NCBI RefSeq assembly: GCF_024808255.1 | Contig: NZ_JANTYS010000015.1 | Span: 62,001 to 126,000 of the forward strand | Direction of reading: 5' to 3' | Length of the DNA: 64,000 bases | DNA from: Mucilaginibacter dorajii | GTDB taxonomy: Bacteria > Bacteroidota > Bacteroidia > Sphingobacteriales > Sphingobacteriaceae | Part shown: positions 7,872-16,732 of the stretch, piece by piece | Layout: every line of letters starts with the position of its first letter | Numbering within the stretch: the first letter of the stretch is position 1 | Notes under the pieces: model-generated | Database searches by the model: none | Seen by the model: the letters and a program-made list of their open reading frames with translations, nothing else | Told to the model about the DNA's origin: nothing | Program-made: the position numbers and the translations under genes

Positions 7872-8381
7872 ATGTCTGAAAAGAAACTCCTGATATTGAA
7901 CCAGCAGCAGATCCAGCAAAAGCTTGATCGGATGGCTTACCAGATCCTGGAAGATAATTTCGACGAGGAAGAGATCATTATAGCCGGTATATTGCCACGC
8001 GGCAATCATATTGCCAGTAGGCTAAAAGTCATATTGGATCAAATAGCCCCCTTTAAAAGCAAACTATTAACCATCCAGTTAGATAAACAAAGCAGCAGCC
8101 TGCAGGCCAATATTGATTTTGATGTGAATGATTGTAGCAATAAAGTGGTGATATTGGTTGATGATGTACTCAATAGCGGTAAAACACTGGCCTATGGCTT
8201 TGGCGTTTTCCTGGATGTGCCTTTGAAAAAATTGCGTACGGCCATATTGATAGATCGTAACCACAAAAGTTTCCCTGTAACCACCGATTTTGCCGGCATG
8301 GCCCTATCTACCGTAATTAAAGAACATGTAGATGTAGTGCTTGACGAAGAAGGCCAGGAAGATGCCGTTTATTTAAGGTAA
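7872..8381 (+). CDS. Phosphoribosyltransferase-family protein
   Basis: A 169-aa type I phosphoribosyltransferase fold. The PRPP-binding signature is clear: KVVILVDDVLNSGKTLAYG (about 91-109), i.e. four hydrophobics, two acidic residues, then a small-residue loop. An upstream flexible-loop region and IIAGILPRGNHIASRL (about 36-51) fit the pyrophosphate-binding loop. Size and the N-terminal KKLLILNQQQIQQKLDRMAYQI resemble PyrR/hypoxanthine-type enzymes. Substrate cannot be told; a PyrR-like regulator or a purine salvage enzyme are both possible. Start is the ATG after the inverted repeat. Confidence 0.8.
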   Translation: MSEKKLLILNQQQIQQKLDRMAYQILEDNFDEEEIIIAGILPRGNHIASRLKVILDQIAPFKSKLLTIQLDKQSSSLQANIDFDVNDCSNKVVILVDDVLNSGKTLAYGFGVFLDVPLKKLRTAILIDRNHKSFPVTTDFAGMALSTVIKEHVDVVLDEEGQEDAVYLR

Positions 8382-8530
8382 CCACACTGGTTTTAAGCCC
8401 TAATATAAAACGTTCATCTACCCCAAAACAGCTTTAAGCCTTAAGCATGCTGCTTTAAGCTTAAATACAGGCAACGCAAATCATTTTTGCGGCGTATTTG
8501 TTATACATTTAAATCATCAAACAACAATTC

Positions 8531-9376
8531 ATGAAAAAACTAATCCTCCTGACCCTATTTATAGGCATTAGCGCATTTACCTATGCCCAACGCAAGGTAG
8601 TTTGCTGCAGCAATCCATCGGCAACGCAACGTTTTGCCATGCTGGCCTCAAACCCAGGCTTTAAGATGGCGCATTTAAAACCGCTGCCTATCCGTTTTCA
8701 AAGCAGCATCGGCAGCAACATCACCTACAAAACCGCCGATGGTAAAGAGTCAACAGCTTATTTACTAAAAGCTAAAACACCCACCAATAACTACATCCTG
8801 GTAATTCACGAATGGTGGGGACTTAACGATTATGTAAAACGCGAGTCGGAAAAGATCTATAACGACCTGGGCAATGTAAACGTTATTGATCTTGATCTTT
8901 ACGATGGCAAAGTAGCTACCACTCCCCAGGATGCCGGTAAATTGATGCAGGCTGTTAATGAGGATAGGGCAAAAGCTATCATCAATGGCGCCCTTGCTTA
9001 CGCCGGGCCAAAAGCACATATAGCAACCATTGGCTGGTGCTTTGGCGGTGGCTGGAGTTTGCAAACCGGTTTGTTAGCCGGCAAAAAATTGGTGGGTACG
9101 GTAATGTACTATGGGATGCCCGAGCAGGATGTTGCCCGCCTAAAAACCTTAAATGGCGATGTGTTGGGTAATTTTGCCAATAAAGATCAATGGATTAACC
9201 CTAAAGTAGTGGGTAAATTTGATGCAGATATGAAAGCCGCAGGTAAAAAATTATACCTGCATCAATACGACGCCGATCATGGTTTTGCTAACCCAAGCAA
9301 CCCGGCCTACAGCAGCGATGCCACTAAAGATGCTTATGCAAACACCATTTCGTTTTTTAAAGCAAGATTAAAGTAA
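8531..9376 (+). CDS. Dienelactone hydrolase-family protein, secreted
   Basis: A 281-aa alpha/beta hydrolase with an N-terminal signal peptide (MKKLILLTLFIGISAFTYAQ). The nucleophile elbow is GWCFGGGW with Cys, which is the dienelactone hydrolase signature rather than Ser. HEWWGLNDYVKRE and the C-terminal DADHGFANPSNPAYS with the catalytic His also match. The family hydrolyses cyclic lactone-type esters; the periplasmic location suggests a broader esterase role. A short cysteine pair (VVCCSN) follows the signal peptide. It is closed by a strong terminator at 9401. Confidence 0.85.
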   Translation: MKKLILLTLFIGISAFTYAQRKVVCCSNPSATQRFAMLASNPGFKMAHLKPLPIRFQSSIGSNITYKTADGKESTAYLLKAKTPTNNYILVIHEWWGLNDYVKRESEKIYNDLGNVNVIDLDLYDGKVATTPQDAGKLMQAVNEDRAKAIINGALAYAGPKAHIATIGWCFGGGWSLQTGLLAGKKLVGTVMYYGMPEQDVARLKTLNGDVLGNFANKDQWINPKVVGKFDADMKAAGKKLYLHQYDADHGFANPSNPAYSSDATKDAYANTISFFKARLK

Positions 9377-9400
9377 ACAAAAGGAACGGTATTACGTTAT

Positions 9401-9432
9401 ATGGGGCAAGTTAATCCTTGCCCCATTTTTTT
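9401..9432 (+). terminator. Terminator of the dienelactone hydrolase gene
   Basis: ATGGGGCAAG, 6-nt loop, CTTGCCCCAT, then seven T. A perfect 10-bp stem and U-run. The ATG in its 5' arm opens the next reading frame, but that start is a by-product of the hairpin. Confidence 0.9.
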
Positions 9433-9457
9433 GTACTATTGCGTAAATTTTACTTTA

Positions 9458-10432
9458 TTGACTTCGTCTGCCAAAAAAATTGTTTCGTTTTTACTTAAGG
9501 CCGGTATATTGATTGTCGCTGCATGGTTCATTTACCGGCAGTTTTCCAAAAAAAACAACGACTTAAAGGAGTTTGAGCACTTAGCATCAAACTTGAGTGC
9601 AACTAAAGTGATATTAACCATGGTGGTGGTTGTACTGCTTATGTTTGTAAACTGGTTTTTGGAGGCCTTAAAGTGGCGTTACGTTAGCAAAACACTGGTT
9701 AACCTCACATTATGGGAAGCCGTTGAAGCTGTATTTTGTGGCCTTACCTGGGCTGTTACCACACCAAACCGTATTGGCGAATATGGCGGCCGCGTAATGT
9801 TTTTACCCAACCGCAAACGTATTCCCGGCATATTTGCCATGGGGGTAGGTTCATTTAGCCAGGGGTTGGTAACCAACGTTTTGGGGGTAATCTCGATGAT
9901 CTGGTTTGCATTCAACTTTATACATGATAAGGTTTGGATATATTCAACAATAATATTGGTTTGCGCCATTTTGGCAACAATACAGCTTGTGATATACTTC
10001 CATATCAAATGGATGGTTACGATATTTGACAAAATTGGCTTTATCCGTAAATACCACCGCTTTTTTGAGGTTTTAGGGCGCTATAAAACAAATGAACTGA
10101 TAAGGATAATGGGCTTTAGCCTGGCAAGATACCTTACTTTTTCAATGCAGTATTACCTTGTTTTTCAGATGCTGGTGCCCCAAATGCTGGTGTTTCAAAT
10201 GTTTATGATGTTGATGCTGTTTTTGTTGATTTCGGCGCTTGTTCCCTCGCTTGATTTGTTTGATATTGGTGTGCGTGGCTTTACGGCGGCCCACTTGTTT
10301 GTTTATATAACCGATCAAAAACTGGCCGTAATTGCAGGGGTATCCTCTATTTGGCTTATTAATTTAATTATTCCGGCTATTTTAGGCTCTTTATTCGTTT
10401 TAAAACTCAAATTCTTTGATCGCACTGCTTAG
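9458..10432 (+). CDS. Lysylphosphatidylglycerol synthetase/flippase-type membrane protein
   Basis: A membrane protein of 324 aa with about eight transmembrane helices (KAGILIVAAWFIYRQF, TMVVVVLLMFVNWFLEALKW, and later ones). It has features of the LPG synthase transmembrane-domain (UPF0104/YbhN-like) family: WxxEALKWRY, TTPNRIGEYGGR and a late ALVPSLDLFDIGVRG. Such proteins move or modify lipids or lipid-linked sugars. The frame extends upstream to an ATG at 9401, but that ATG is in a terminator hairpin, so the TTG at 9458 (TSSAKKIVSFLL) is preferred. A glycosyltransferase gene overlaps its end by 17 nt, suggesting a joint role in envelope glycan assembly. Confidence 0.75.
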   Translation: MTSSAKKIVSFLLKAGILIVAAWFIYRQFSKKNNDLKEFEHLASNLSATKVILTMVVVVLLMFVNWFLEALKWRYVSKTLVNLTLWEAVEAVFCGLTWAVTTPNRIGEYGGRVMFLPNRKRIPGIFAMGVGSFSQGLVTNVLGVISMIWFAFNFIHDKVWIYSTIILVCAILATIQLVIYFHIKWMVTIFDKIGFIRKYHRFFEVLGRYKTNELIRIMGFSLARYLTFSMQYYLVFQMLVPQMLVFQMFMMLMLFLLISALVPSLDLFDIGVRGFTAAHLFVYITDQKLAVIAGVSSIWLINLIIPAILGSLFVLKLKFFDRTA

Positions 10433-11549
10433 TATCATATCCTTATCGTTTACCGGTATTTACCTGGTGTTTGTTGTTTACCTTATAAAGGGATGGTTTA
10501 GTATAAAAACTATAACACCGGTAAACAAGGTACCATTCAACACAAGGGTTACCATTCTTGTGGCCGCCCGTAACGAGGCCGAAAGCATTCACTTAACAAT
10601 TGGCGATATCCTGGCCCAGGACTATCCCAAACACCTGCTTGAAGTTATTATCGTAGATGATCACTCCACCGATGATACCGCGGCCATTATTGCCAGCTTT
10701 GCCGATCAGGGAATCACTTTACTTAAGCTCAATGAGGATCAGCCATTAAACTCTTATAAAAAGAAAGCTATAACCGAGGCCATCCAATTATCTACCGGCG
10801 AATTAATGGTAGCTACAGATGCCGATTGCCGGATGAACAGCAAATGGATCTCAACCATTGTAAGTTATTACGAAACCGAAAAACCGGTACTAATATCATC
10901 CCCGGTTACTTTTTTCCAGGAGAAGTCGGTTTTTGAATTGATGCAAACGTTGGAGTTTTCGTACTTGATAGGCATTGGCGCGGCATTTATAGGAAATGGC
11001 AGGGCATCAACCTGCAATGGGGCCAACATGGCCTATCGCAAGGATGTATTTAACGAAGTTGGCGGTTTTAAAGGGATTGATCAGCTGGCCTCTGGCGACG
11101 ATGAATTATTGCTGCAAAAAGTGGCGGTGCGGTATCCCGGTCGCATTGGTTTTATCAAACAAACAGATGCTATAGTTTATACCCATGCTAAGCCCAATTT
11201 AAAAGAGTTTATGCAGCAGCGTAAACGATGGGCTTCTAAATTTACGGTATACAAGGATAAAAAGATAGTGATCATCGGTCTTATCTTCTGGCTGTTTAAC
11301 GTATCCATGTTACTTAACTTTCTACTGGGCCTGTTCTTTATTGATATATTAAAACTTTTCGCGGTACAGTTTCTATTAAAATATTTATTTGAAGCTTTGT
11401 TCCTCATTCCCGTTACCTCATTTTTCAGGCGCAGTTACCTGGTAAGCCTGCTGGTTATTACCATACCTGTGCATGTAGTTTACCTGGCCTATATGGGTCT
11501 TATAGGCAGCAATAAGAAGTACCAGTGGAAAGGCAGGGAGGTTAGGTAA
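10416..11549 (+). CDS. Glycosyltransferase family 2, membrane-attached
   Basis: A 377-aa GT2 enzyme. One N-terminal transmembrane helix (about 5-25) is followed by the GT-A catalytic domain: RVTILVAARNEAESI, EVIIVDDHSTDDTAA, and VATDADCRMNSKWI with the metal-binding DxD-like DAD. SGDDELLLQKV and QRKRWASKF, the QxxRW-type acceptor motif, follow. Three C-terminal helices follow (about 285-365). It resembles processive or polyprenyl-type transferases. Start is TTG at 10416, overlapping the flippase-like gene by 17 nt, so the two are probably translated together. Sugar donor and acceptor are unknown. Confidence 0.85.
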   Translation: MIALLSIISLSFTGIYLVFVVYLIKGWFSIKTITPVNKVPFNTRVTILVAARNEAESIHLTIGDILAQDYPKHLLEVIIVDDHSTDDTAAIIASFADQGITLLKLNEDQPLNSYKKKAITEAIQLSTGELMVATDADCRMNSKWISTIVSYYETEKPVLISSPVTFFQEKSVFELMQTLEFSYLIGIGAAFIGNGRASTCNGANMAYRKDVFNEVGGFKGIDQLASGDDELLLQKVAVRYPGRIGFIKQTDAIVYTHAKPNLKEFMQQRKRWASKFTVYKDKKIVIIGLIFWLFNVSMLLNFLLGLFFIDILKLFAVQFLLKYLFEALFLIPVTSFFRRSYLVSLLVITIPVHVVYLAYMGLIGSNKKYQWKGREVR

Positions 11550-11642
11550 GTATCGTTGCTTTTTAATATCAATGTAATTTGTATGCCTGCAATTGGTTAT
11601 TGTACCTATTTAAGCGATATTTAGCCAACAGCAAACTAACTA

Positions 11643-12842
11643 TTGGCCCAGCTTACCCCCTCACAAAGAACGTGGAACGCCTTTAAGCGTAACAAAATCG
11701 CCCTGGCAGGGCTGTTATTTATCGCCCTTACCCTGCTTGTGGCCATATTGGGCTACCTGGTAATGCCCGATCAAACACCACGCGCCAATAACATGATCAT
11801 ACAGCTGAGCATCAAAAAGCCCGGCGCTAAATTTACGATGCTACGCATCCGTAAAAGCGAGCCGGTTGATACAATAGGCTTTTTTGGCCGGATGCTTTTC
11901 GGTCAGCCCTCTTTTTACCGCGAGATCCCAATAACCGGTTATTATTTTAAGCAGGATTCTATCCACGTAAACGAATACATTGGCAACGAGGATAAACCCG
12001 ATCAAAAAGCTTATAACATTTTTGAGGTGGTGACCGGTGTTAAGCCACGATACCATTTCAATAAAGTATTACTGAACCCAACACTAAGCTGCGAAAAAAG
12101 CGCAGAGATATACAAAAGTTTCAGCGATAGGATTAAAAACGAACAGATTGTCACCAAGACCTACTGGCTGGGTACCGATATTTATGGCCGCGATTTGTTA
12201 AGCCGCTTGCTGTTGGGCACACGCGTATCGCTTTCGGTTGGGTTAATGGCCGTTATCATCAGCATGCTGTTAGGCGTAACTATAGGCTCCATTGCCGGCT
12301 ATTTTGGTGGATGGATAGATGCCGCCTTAAGCTGGGTAATGAATATATTATGGAGCCTGCCCGCCCTGTTGCTGGTTATTGCCATATCATTCGCATTAGG
12401 TAAAGGTCTGTGGCAGATATTTATAGCTGTAGGCCTATCTATGTGGGTTGAGGTTGGCCGGCTTGTTAGGGGACAGGTGATGAGCCTAAAGCAGGTAGAA
12501 TATATCGAAGCTGCCCGGGCGCTTGGCTTCAACAATACCCGCATTATTACCAAACACATTTTACCCAATATTACCGGGCCGATGCTGGTGCTGGCGTCGT
12601 CAAATTTCGCATCGGCTATACTACTTGAAGCGGGGCTTAGCTTCCTTGGTTTTGGGGCCCAACCGCCAATGCCCACCTGGGGCGCAATGATAAAAGAACA
12701 TTATGGCTATATTGTGATGGATTCGGCTTATCTTGCCATCATTCCGGGTTTAGCCATTATGCTATTGGTATATGCCTTTAACCTGGTTACTATAGTGCTG
12801 CGCGATGCGTTCGATATAAAATCACAAAGTACACGCATTTGA
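11643..12842 (+). CDS. ABC transporter permease (DppC/OppC type)
   Basis: A 399-aa permease of the peptide/nickel importer class. The N-terminal OppC_N-type helix (about 20-42) is followed by an unusually long extracytoplasmic insert (about 45-170). The inner-membrane domain comes next: YGRDLLSRLLLGTRVSLSVG and five further helices. The EAA loop reads YIEAARALGFNNTRIITKHI, the site that contacts the ATPase. The end, IVLRDAFDIKSQSTRI, is typical of DppC (LRDxLDP-like). Start is TTG at 11643. No ATPase, second permease or binding protein lies beside it, so it is an orphan subunit whose substrate is unknown. Confidence 0.88.
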   Translation: MAQLTPSQRTWNAFKRNKIALAGLLFIALTLLVAILGYLVMPDQTPRANNMIIQLSIKKPGAKFTMLRIRKSEPVDTIGFFGRMLFGQPSFYREIPITGYYFKQDSIHVNEYIGNEDKPDQKAYNIFEVVTGVKPRYHFNKVLLNPTLSCEKSAEIYKSFSDRIKNEQIVTKTYWLGTDIYGRDLLSRLLLGTRVSLSVGLMAVIISMLLGVTIGSIAGYFGGWIDAALSWVMNILWSLPALLLVIAISFALGKGLWQIFIAVGLSMWVEVGRLVRGQVMSLKQVEYIEAARALGFNNTRIITKHILPNITGPMLVLASSNFASAILLEAGLSFLGFGAQPPMPTWGAMIKEHYGYIVMDSAYLAIIPGLAIMLLVYAFNLVTIVLRDAFDIKSQSTRI

Positions 12843-12881
12843 AAATATTTTTTTTACTTTAGTCAGGCGTACTAATAACGA

Positions 12882-14120
12882 ATGCAATACAACGACGATA
12901 GTTCTGGCGAAGACGAATTAATCAGGCTGTTGCTTAAACGACAGTCGGAGTTGAACTCCTTATTGGAGATTACCCGTGCTATTAATAAAAATACCGCTAC
13001 TCCCATACTCATTCAAATGCTTGAGGTTATCCTGCAAAATTATCTGCAGGTTGGCAAGCTTCGTTTTTTGATAGAAAAAGACAATAAATTCGTGTGCATT
13101 TCTAAATACGGTGGCGATATGGAATCGGCCATTGTACTGAGCAAGGCTTGTAATAAGTTAAGTAAAGTAAAATCTCCTACTTCCATAGCTGATCACGAAG
13201 ATGGCACCTTAAGCAAATACAATTATTTTATTCCCATTTACCATAAAAGCCGCGCGCTGGCCTACGCCCTTATTGGTGATTTCAATACATCGGGCGAGAT
13301 GCTGAGCAATGATCTTAATTTTATTCAAACCCTGATGAATGTGATCATTGTAGCGTTGGAAAATAAAAAACTGTTCCGCGAGCGTTTACAATCCGAACGT
13401 TTCCAGCGAGAAATGGAGCTGGCTGTTGAGGTGCAGAATATGCTGATCCCAATGCGGATGCATAAAGATGACGCGGTAGAAATAGGCGCAAAATATCTCC
13501 CGCATCAAAACATCGGCGGCGACTATTTTGATTTTATCCGCCTTAATGAAAACGAATTTTTGTGGTGTATTGCCGATGTTTCGGGGAAAGGGATCTCGGC
13601 AGCTTTATTGATGGCCAATTTCCAGGCCAGTTTGCATGCCTGGGCTGCGGTAGAGGATGATCTGACCAATATCATTGACCGCCTTAACAAAATTGTACTC
13701 AACAATACCAAAGGCGAACGCTTTATCACTCTTTTCCTGGCCCGCTATAACGAAAAAAAACGCAAGCTCAATTACATCAACGCCGGCCATAACCCAACTA
13801 TACTTTATTCAAATGGCGAAGCTGTACCGCTAAAGCTGGGTACCACCATGATAGGTGTTTTTGAAGAACTCCCCTTTTTAAATGAAGGCGAAATAGATAT
13901 GGAGCCGGGCAGCCTTGTTGTAAACTACACCGATGGACTAATGGATTTTGAATCGACCAGCACCCGGGTTTGGAATGAGGACAAGTTGCTCGATTTTGTG
14001 AAAGCTAACGGCCATATGTCGCCCGATAATTTCAACGACGCACTTTTAGATCATTTGAACCTGGTACACAAAAGCAAACCTATTGATGATATCACGTTGC
14101 TTACGTTGCGGATATTTTAA
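12882..14120 (+). CDS. GAF-domain PP2C-type phosphatase (RsbU/SpoIIE-like)
   Basis: A 412-aa protein. Residues about 15-165 form a GAF-like sensor after a short coiled-coil (LLKRQSELNSLLEITRAINK). Residues about 190-412 are a SpoIIE/PP2C phosphatase domain with metal-binding acids in HQNIGGDYFDFI, ADVSGKGISAALLMA, LNYINAGHNPTIL, LVVNYTDGLMDFE and DDITLLTLR. Such enzymes dephosphorylate anti-anti-sigma factors in partner-switching systems. No partner kinase or STAS gene lies nearby in this window. It begins 40 nt after the permease gene. Confidence 0.88.
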   Translation: MQYNDDSSGEDELIRLLLKRQSELNSLLEITRAINKNTATPILIQMLEVILQNYLQVGKLRFLIEKDNKFVCISKYGGDMESAIVLSKACNKLSKVKSPTSIADHEDGTLSKYNYFIPIYHKSRALAYALIGDFNTSGEMLSNDLNFIQTLMNVIIVALENKKLFRERLQSERFQREMELAVEVQNMLIPMRMHKDDAVEIGAKYLPHQNIGGDYFDFIRLNENEFLWCIADVSGKGISAALLMANFQASLHAWAAVEDDLTNIIDRLNKIVLNNTKGERFITLFLARYNEKKRKLNYINAGHNPTILYSNGEAVPLKLGTTMIGVFEELPFLNEGEIDMEPGSLVVNYTDGLMDFESTSTRVWNEDKLLDFVKANGHMSPDNFNDALLDHLNLVHKSKPIDDITLLTLRIF

Positions 14121-14148
14121 TACACACTAATTCCCACTAATTTTTTCG

Positions 14149-14209
14149 AATTTCACGAATTTTAAGCTTCAATTTGCTTTGCCCTCCGCGGAGTTACGCA
14201 GCGTAACTC
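14149..14209. repeat. Intergenic repeat fragments with a perfect palindrome
   Basis: The gap between the phosphatase gene and rnhB holds TCGAATTTCACGAATT-type sequence (from 14149), which recurs in variant form near 16312. It also holds a perfect palindrome at 14191-14209 (GAGTTACGC, A, GCGTAACTC). Further on are CTTGATACTT words (14255-14290). These look like degraded dispersed repeats, not regulatory sites. Confidence 0.5.
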
Positions 14210-14291
14210 ACAGAACACACCAATTTGCCGGGAATTTAACACTCCCTTCTCCTGTCTTGATACTTGCTACTAACTACTTGATACTTCTTAT

Positions 14292-14299
14292 TATCTTTG
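14292..14299 (+). promoter_or_regulatory. -7 box of rnhB
   Basis: TATCTTTG followed by C, an exact TAnnTTTG match, ends 4 nt before the rnhB ATG. With the usual spacing transcription would begin at or just before the ATG, implying a leaderless message or a start slightly further in. Confidence 0.6.
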
Positions 14300-14303
14300 C
14301 CAC

Positions 14304-14900
14304 ATGTTAGCAGCCAGGTACCAGTATGAGTTAATTGAAGCGGGGTGTGATGAAGCAGGGCGTGGCTGTTTGGCCGGGCCGGTGTTTGCCGCCGCGGTGA
14401 TCCTGCCGCATGATTTTGATCATCATTTACTAAACGACTCTAAACAGGTAACTGAAGAGATCAGGTACCAGCTGCGTACCGAAATTGAGGAAAAAGCTAT
14501 TGCCTATGCTATAGCATCTGTTGATAATTTTGAGATAGATGAGATCAACATCCTCAATGCTTCCTTCCTGGCCATGCACCGGGCTATCGAAAAGCTACAT
14601 ACCCAGCCACAGTTTTTAATCATCGACGGCAATCGTTTCAAAAAATATCCCAACATCCCGCACGAGTGTATCATTAAGGGCGATGGCAAATACTTCAGCA
14701 TTGCGGCGGCATCTATTTTGGCCAAAACTTACCGTGACGACTATATGCTGAAAATTGCCGCTGAGCATCCGGAGTATGACTGGCATACCAACAAAGGCTA
14801 CCCTACCATAAAACACCGCGAAACGGTAATGAGGATAGGTTTTACGCCATACCATCGTAAAACTTTCAGGGTAAGCGATCCGCAATTAAGTATTTTTTAG
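14304..14900 (+). CDS. rnhB: Ribonuclease HII
   Basis: A 198-aa RNase HII that removes ribonucleotides and RNA from RNA-DNA hybrids. The first motif EAGCDEAGRGCLAGPVFAAA carries the catalytic Asp-Glu pair (about 14-15), LIIDGNRF the third acid, and SIAAASILAKTYRDDYM the fourth. The YDWHTNKGYPTIKHRE segment near the C-terminus is a family hallmark. Length is normal. The ATG is only 4 nt behind a consensus -7 box, so the message may be leaderless. Confidence 0.95.
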   Translation: MLAARYQYELIEAGCDEAGRGCLAGPVFAAAVILPHDFDHHLLNDSKQVTEEIRYQLRTEIEEKAIAYAIASVDNFEIDEINILNASFLAMHRAIEKLHTQPQFLIIDGNRFKKYPNIPHECIIKGDGKYFSIAAASILAKTYRDDYMLKIAAEHPEYDWHTNKGYPTIKHRETVMRIGFTPYHRKTFRVSDPQLSIF

Positions 14901-14957
14901 CCACATGCTTTGATAAGCACTTTGCGGATGGTATTTTTGTAGAAACCAGTAAATCGT

Positions 14958-16217
14958 TTGAAGATACTTATTTTAACACATCGTGTCCCATTTCCTCAAA
15001 ATGGCGGATATGCCATAGTGGTATGCAATACCATTAAGGGCTTGATAGCCCTGGGGCATGATGTATCGCTGGTATCTTTAGATGCGCAAACTTATAGCGG
15101 TGGCTCACATGAGCGCGATGAGTTGCAGGACCAAATCCAATACACTTCCTATAAGATCAACATCAACGTATCTATGGTTGATGCCGTGGTAAACCTGTTT
15201 CGCAAAAAATCAAACAATGTTGACAGGTTTTACGATGCTGAATTTGAAAAACTGCTGGTGCGCGAATTAAAGCGCGATGATTATGATATCATCCAGTTTG
15301 AAGGCTTATTTGTAACGCCATACCTGGCATCTATCCGTAAAGTATCTAAAGCAAAACTTATTTACCGGTCGCACAATATAGAGCACCAGGTTTGGGAAAG
15401 GCTGGCCGAGCAGAAAAGCGACCTGTTTAAAAAATGGTACCTGCGCATGGTGGCCAAACGCATTAAAGAGTATGAACTGGAGCAGCTTAATAAGTTTGAT
15501 GCCATAGCGGTGTTTACTTCCGAAGATAAAACTACTATCCTCTCATACGGCACAAGTATCCCGGTCGAGATCATTCCGGTGGGCATCGATTTAACAAGAT
15601 ACAAGCCCGATTTCAGTAAAACGGAATTTCCAAGCCTGTTCTTTTTGGGATCGCTGGATTGGCTGCCCAACCGAGAAGGTATTGAATGGTTTATCGATAA
15701 CTTTCATAAAGATCTTACTGATGGCGACCTGCGGGTTAAGTTTTACGTAGCCGGCCATAACATTCCCGAACGCTTTGATGATTACGAAGTAATGGGCAAA
15801 ATTTTTATCCAGGGCGAAGTTGATGATGCTTTTGAGTTTGTAAACAGCAAAGCTATCATGATAGTGCCGCTGCTATCGAGCGGCGGTATGCGGGTAAAAA
15901 TTGTAGAAGGTATGGCCATGCAAAAATGTATCATATCTACCTCGTTAGGAGCTGAAGGTATCAATTTTACCAACGGCACCAATATCCTGATAGCAAACGA
16001 CCAGGACGAGTTTTACCATGCCATTGAACGCTGCATTACCGATGAAGACTTTTGTAAAAGCGTTGGTTTAAATGCCCGTAAACTGGTAGAGCAGCAGCAT
16101 GATGTGAACAAGGTAGCGAAAGACCTTGTACAGTTTTATAAAACACTAAATCCGGGCCCAACCCCTGCAGGCCACAAGAGCGCGAAAGTAAAATCTCCGC
16201 AGCCCGACGAGATTTAG
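14958..16217 (+). CDS. Glycosyltransferase, GT-B fold (family 1/4-like)
   Basis: A 419-aa GT-B enzyme. The N-terminal Rossmann domain begins KILILTHRVPFPQNGGYAIV with a glycine-rich loop, and RSHNIEHQVWERLA is the usual inter-domain segment. The C-terminal donor domain has LFFLGSLDWLPNREGIEWF, PLLSSGGMRVKIVEGMAMQK with the E-containing nucleotide-sugar site, and ISTSLGAEGI. The last ~25 residues are low-complexity tail (PGPTPAGHKSAKVKSPQ). Start is TTG at 14958, directly giving the conserved first strand. It probably acts in cell-surface glycan synthesis; sugar specificity is unknown. Confidence 0.85.
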   Translation: MKILILTHRVPFPQNGGYAIVVCNTIKGLIALGHDVSLVSLDAQTYSGGSHERDELQDQIQYTSYKININVSMVDAVVNLFRKKSNNVDRFYDAEFEKLLVRELKRDDYDIIQFEGLFVTPYLASIRKVSKAKLIYRSHNIEHQVWERLAEQKSDLFKKWYLRMVAKRIKEYELEQLNKFDAIAVFTSEDKTTILSYGTSIPVEIIPVGIDLTRYKPDFSKTEFPSLFFLGSLDWLPNREGIEWFIDNFHKDLTDGDLRVKFYVAGHNIPERFDDYEVMGKIFIQGEVDDAFEFVNSKAIMIVPLLSSGGMRVKIVEGMAMQKCIISTSLGAEGINFTNGTNILIANDQDEFYHAIERCITDEDFCKSVGLNARKLVEQQHDVNKVAKDLVQFYKTLNPGPTPAGHKSAKVKSPQPDEI

Positions 16218-16704
16218 CAGGGAAATGGCTGTTACCCGCAGGCAATGGATTCGTGTTATCTTAAGGCAATTTTTTGAGTTAGACACGAATGCCCGCCGAC
16301 CCGGTTATAATTTAATCGAATTTCACAAATTTTGGAATTGACCGTTAGCACAAATCGGGACAAACGGCCCTGAATACTTAAGGGGACAAACTTAAGGCGG
16401 TGGGAAGATATAAGCATCAATTTAGTGTTAACCTTGATAAAATACAATACATTGACTACCAACAAATTAAGATGCATTTTATTTGAAATATATTAAGTTA
16501 TGTTAACCCAATTCGATGCGTTTCCTATGTATCACAAATTAAAATGTGATTGAAAAAATTCGTAAAATCAGCTATAATCTATGGTACGGGCAGTTAAATT
16601 CGTGTTTACTCAACGCTCTGCTTATGAGAAAAATAAAGTTAAATATTAAAAGCGATTTATCTTGGAGATTTAGGCCCAAGCCCTCATTTCCGGTTATAAA
16701 TAAT
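16218..16704. other. Gap without a gene, with a repeat remnant
   Basis: About 490 nt between the glycosyltransferase and gcvT. It contains a degraded AATCGAATTTCACAAATTTT repeat (around 16312) related to the one near 14149, and is otherwise AT-rich. Short frames on both strands have no start context or protein-like composition. The right end carries the gcvT promoter. Confidence 0.5.
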
Positions 16705-16712
16705 TACTTTTG
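16705..16712 (+). promoter_or_regulatory. -7 box of gcvT
   Basis: TACTTTTG followed by C matches TAnnTTTG and ends 20 nt before the ATG at 16733. It favours that ATG over the in-frame TTG at 16721, which would leave a leader of only about 6 nt. Confidence 0.6.
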
Positions 16713-16732
16713 CGGCTTATTTGACTGACCGC

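Noticed and set aside
16721..16732. TTG start for gcvT four codons upstream
   Set aside because: It would leave about 6 nt of leader after the -7 box and adds residues not seen in the family. The ATG at 16733 fits both.
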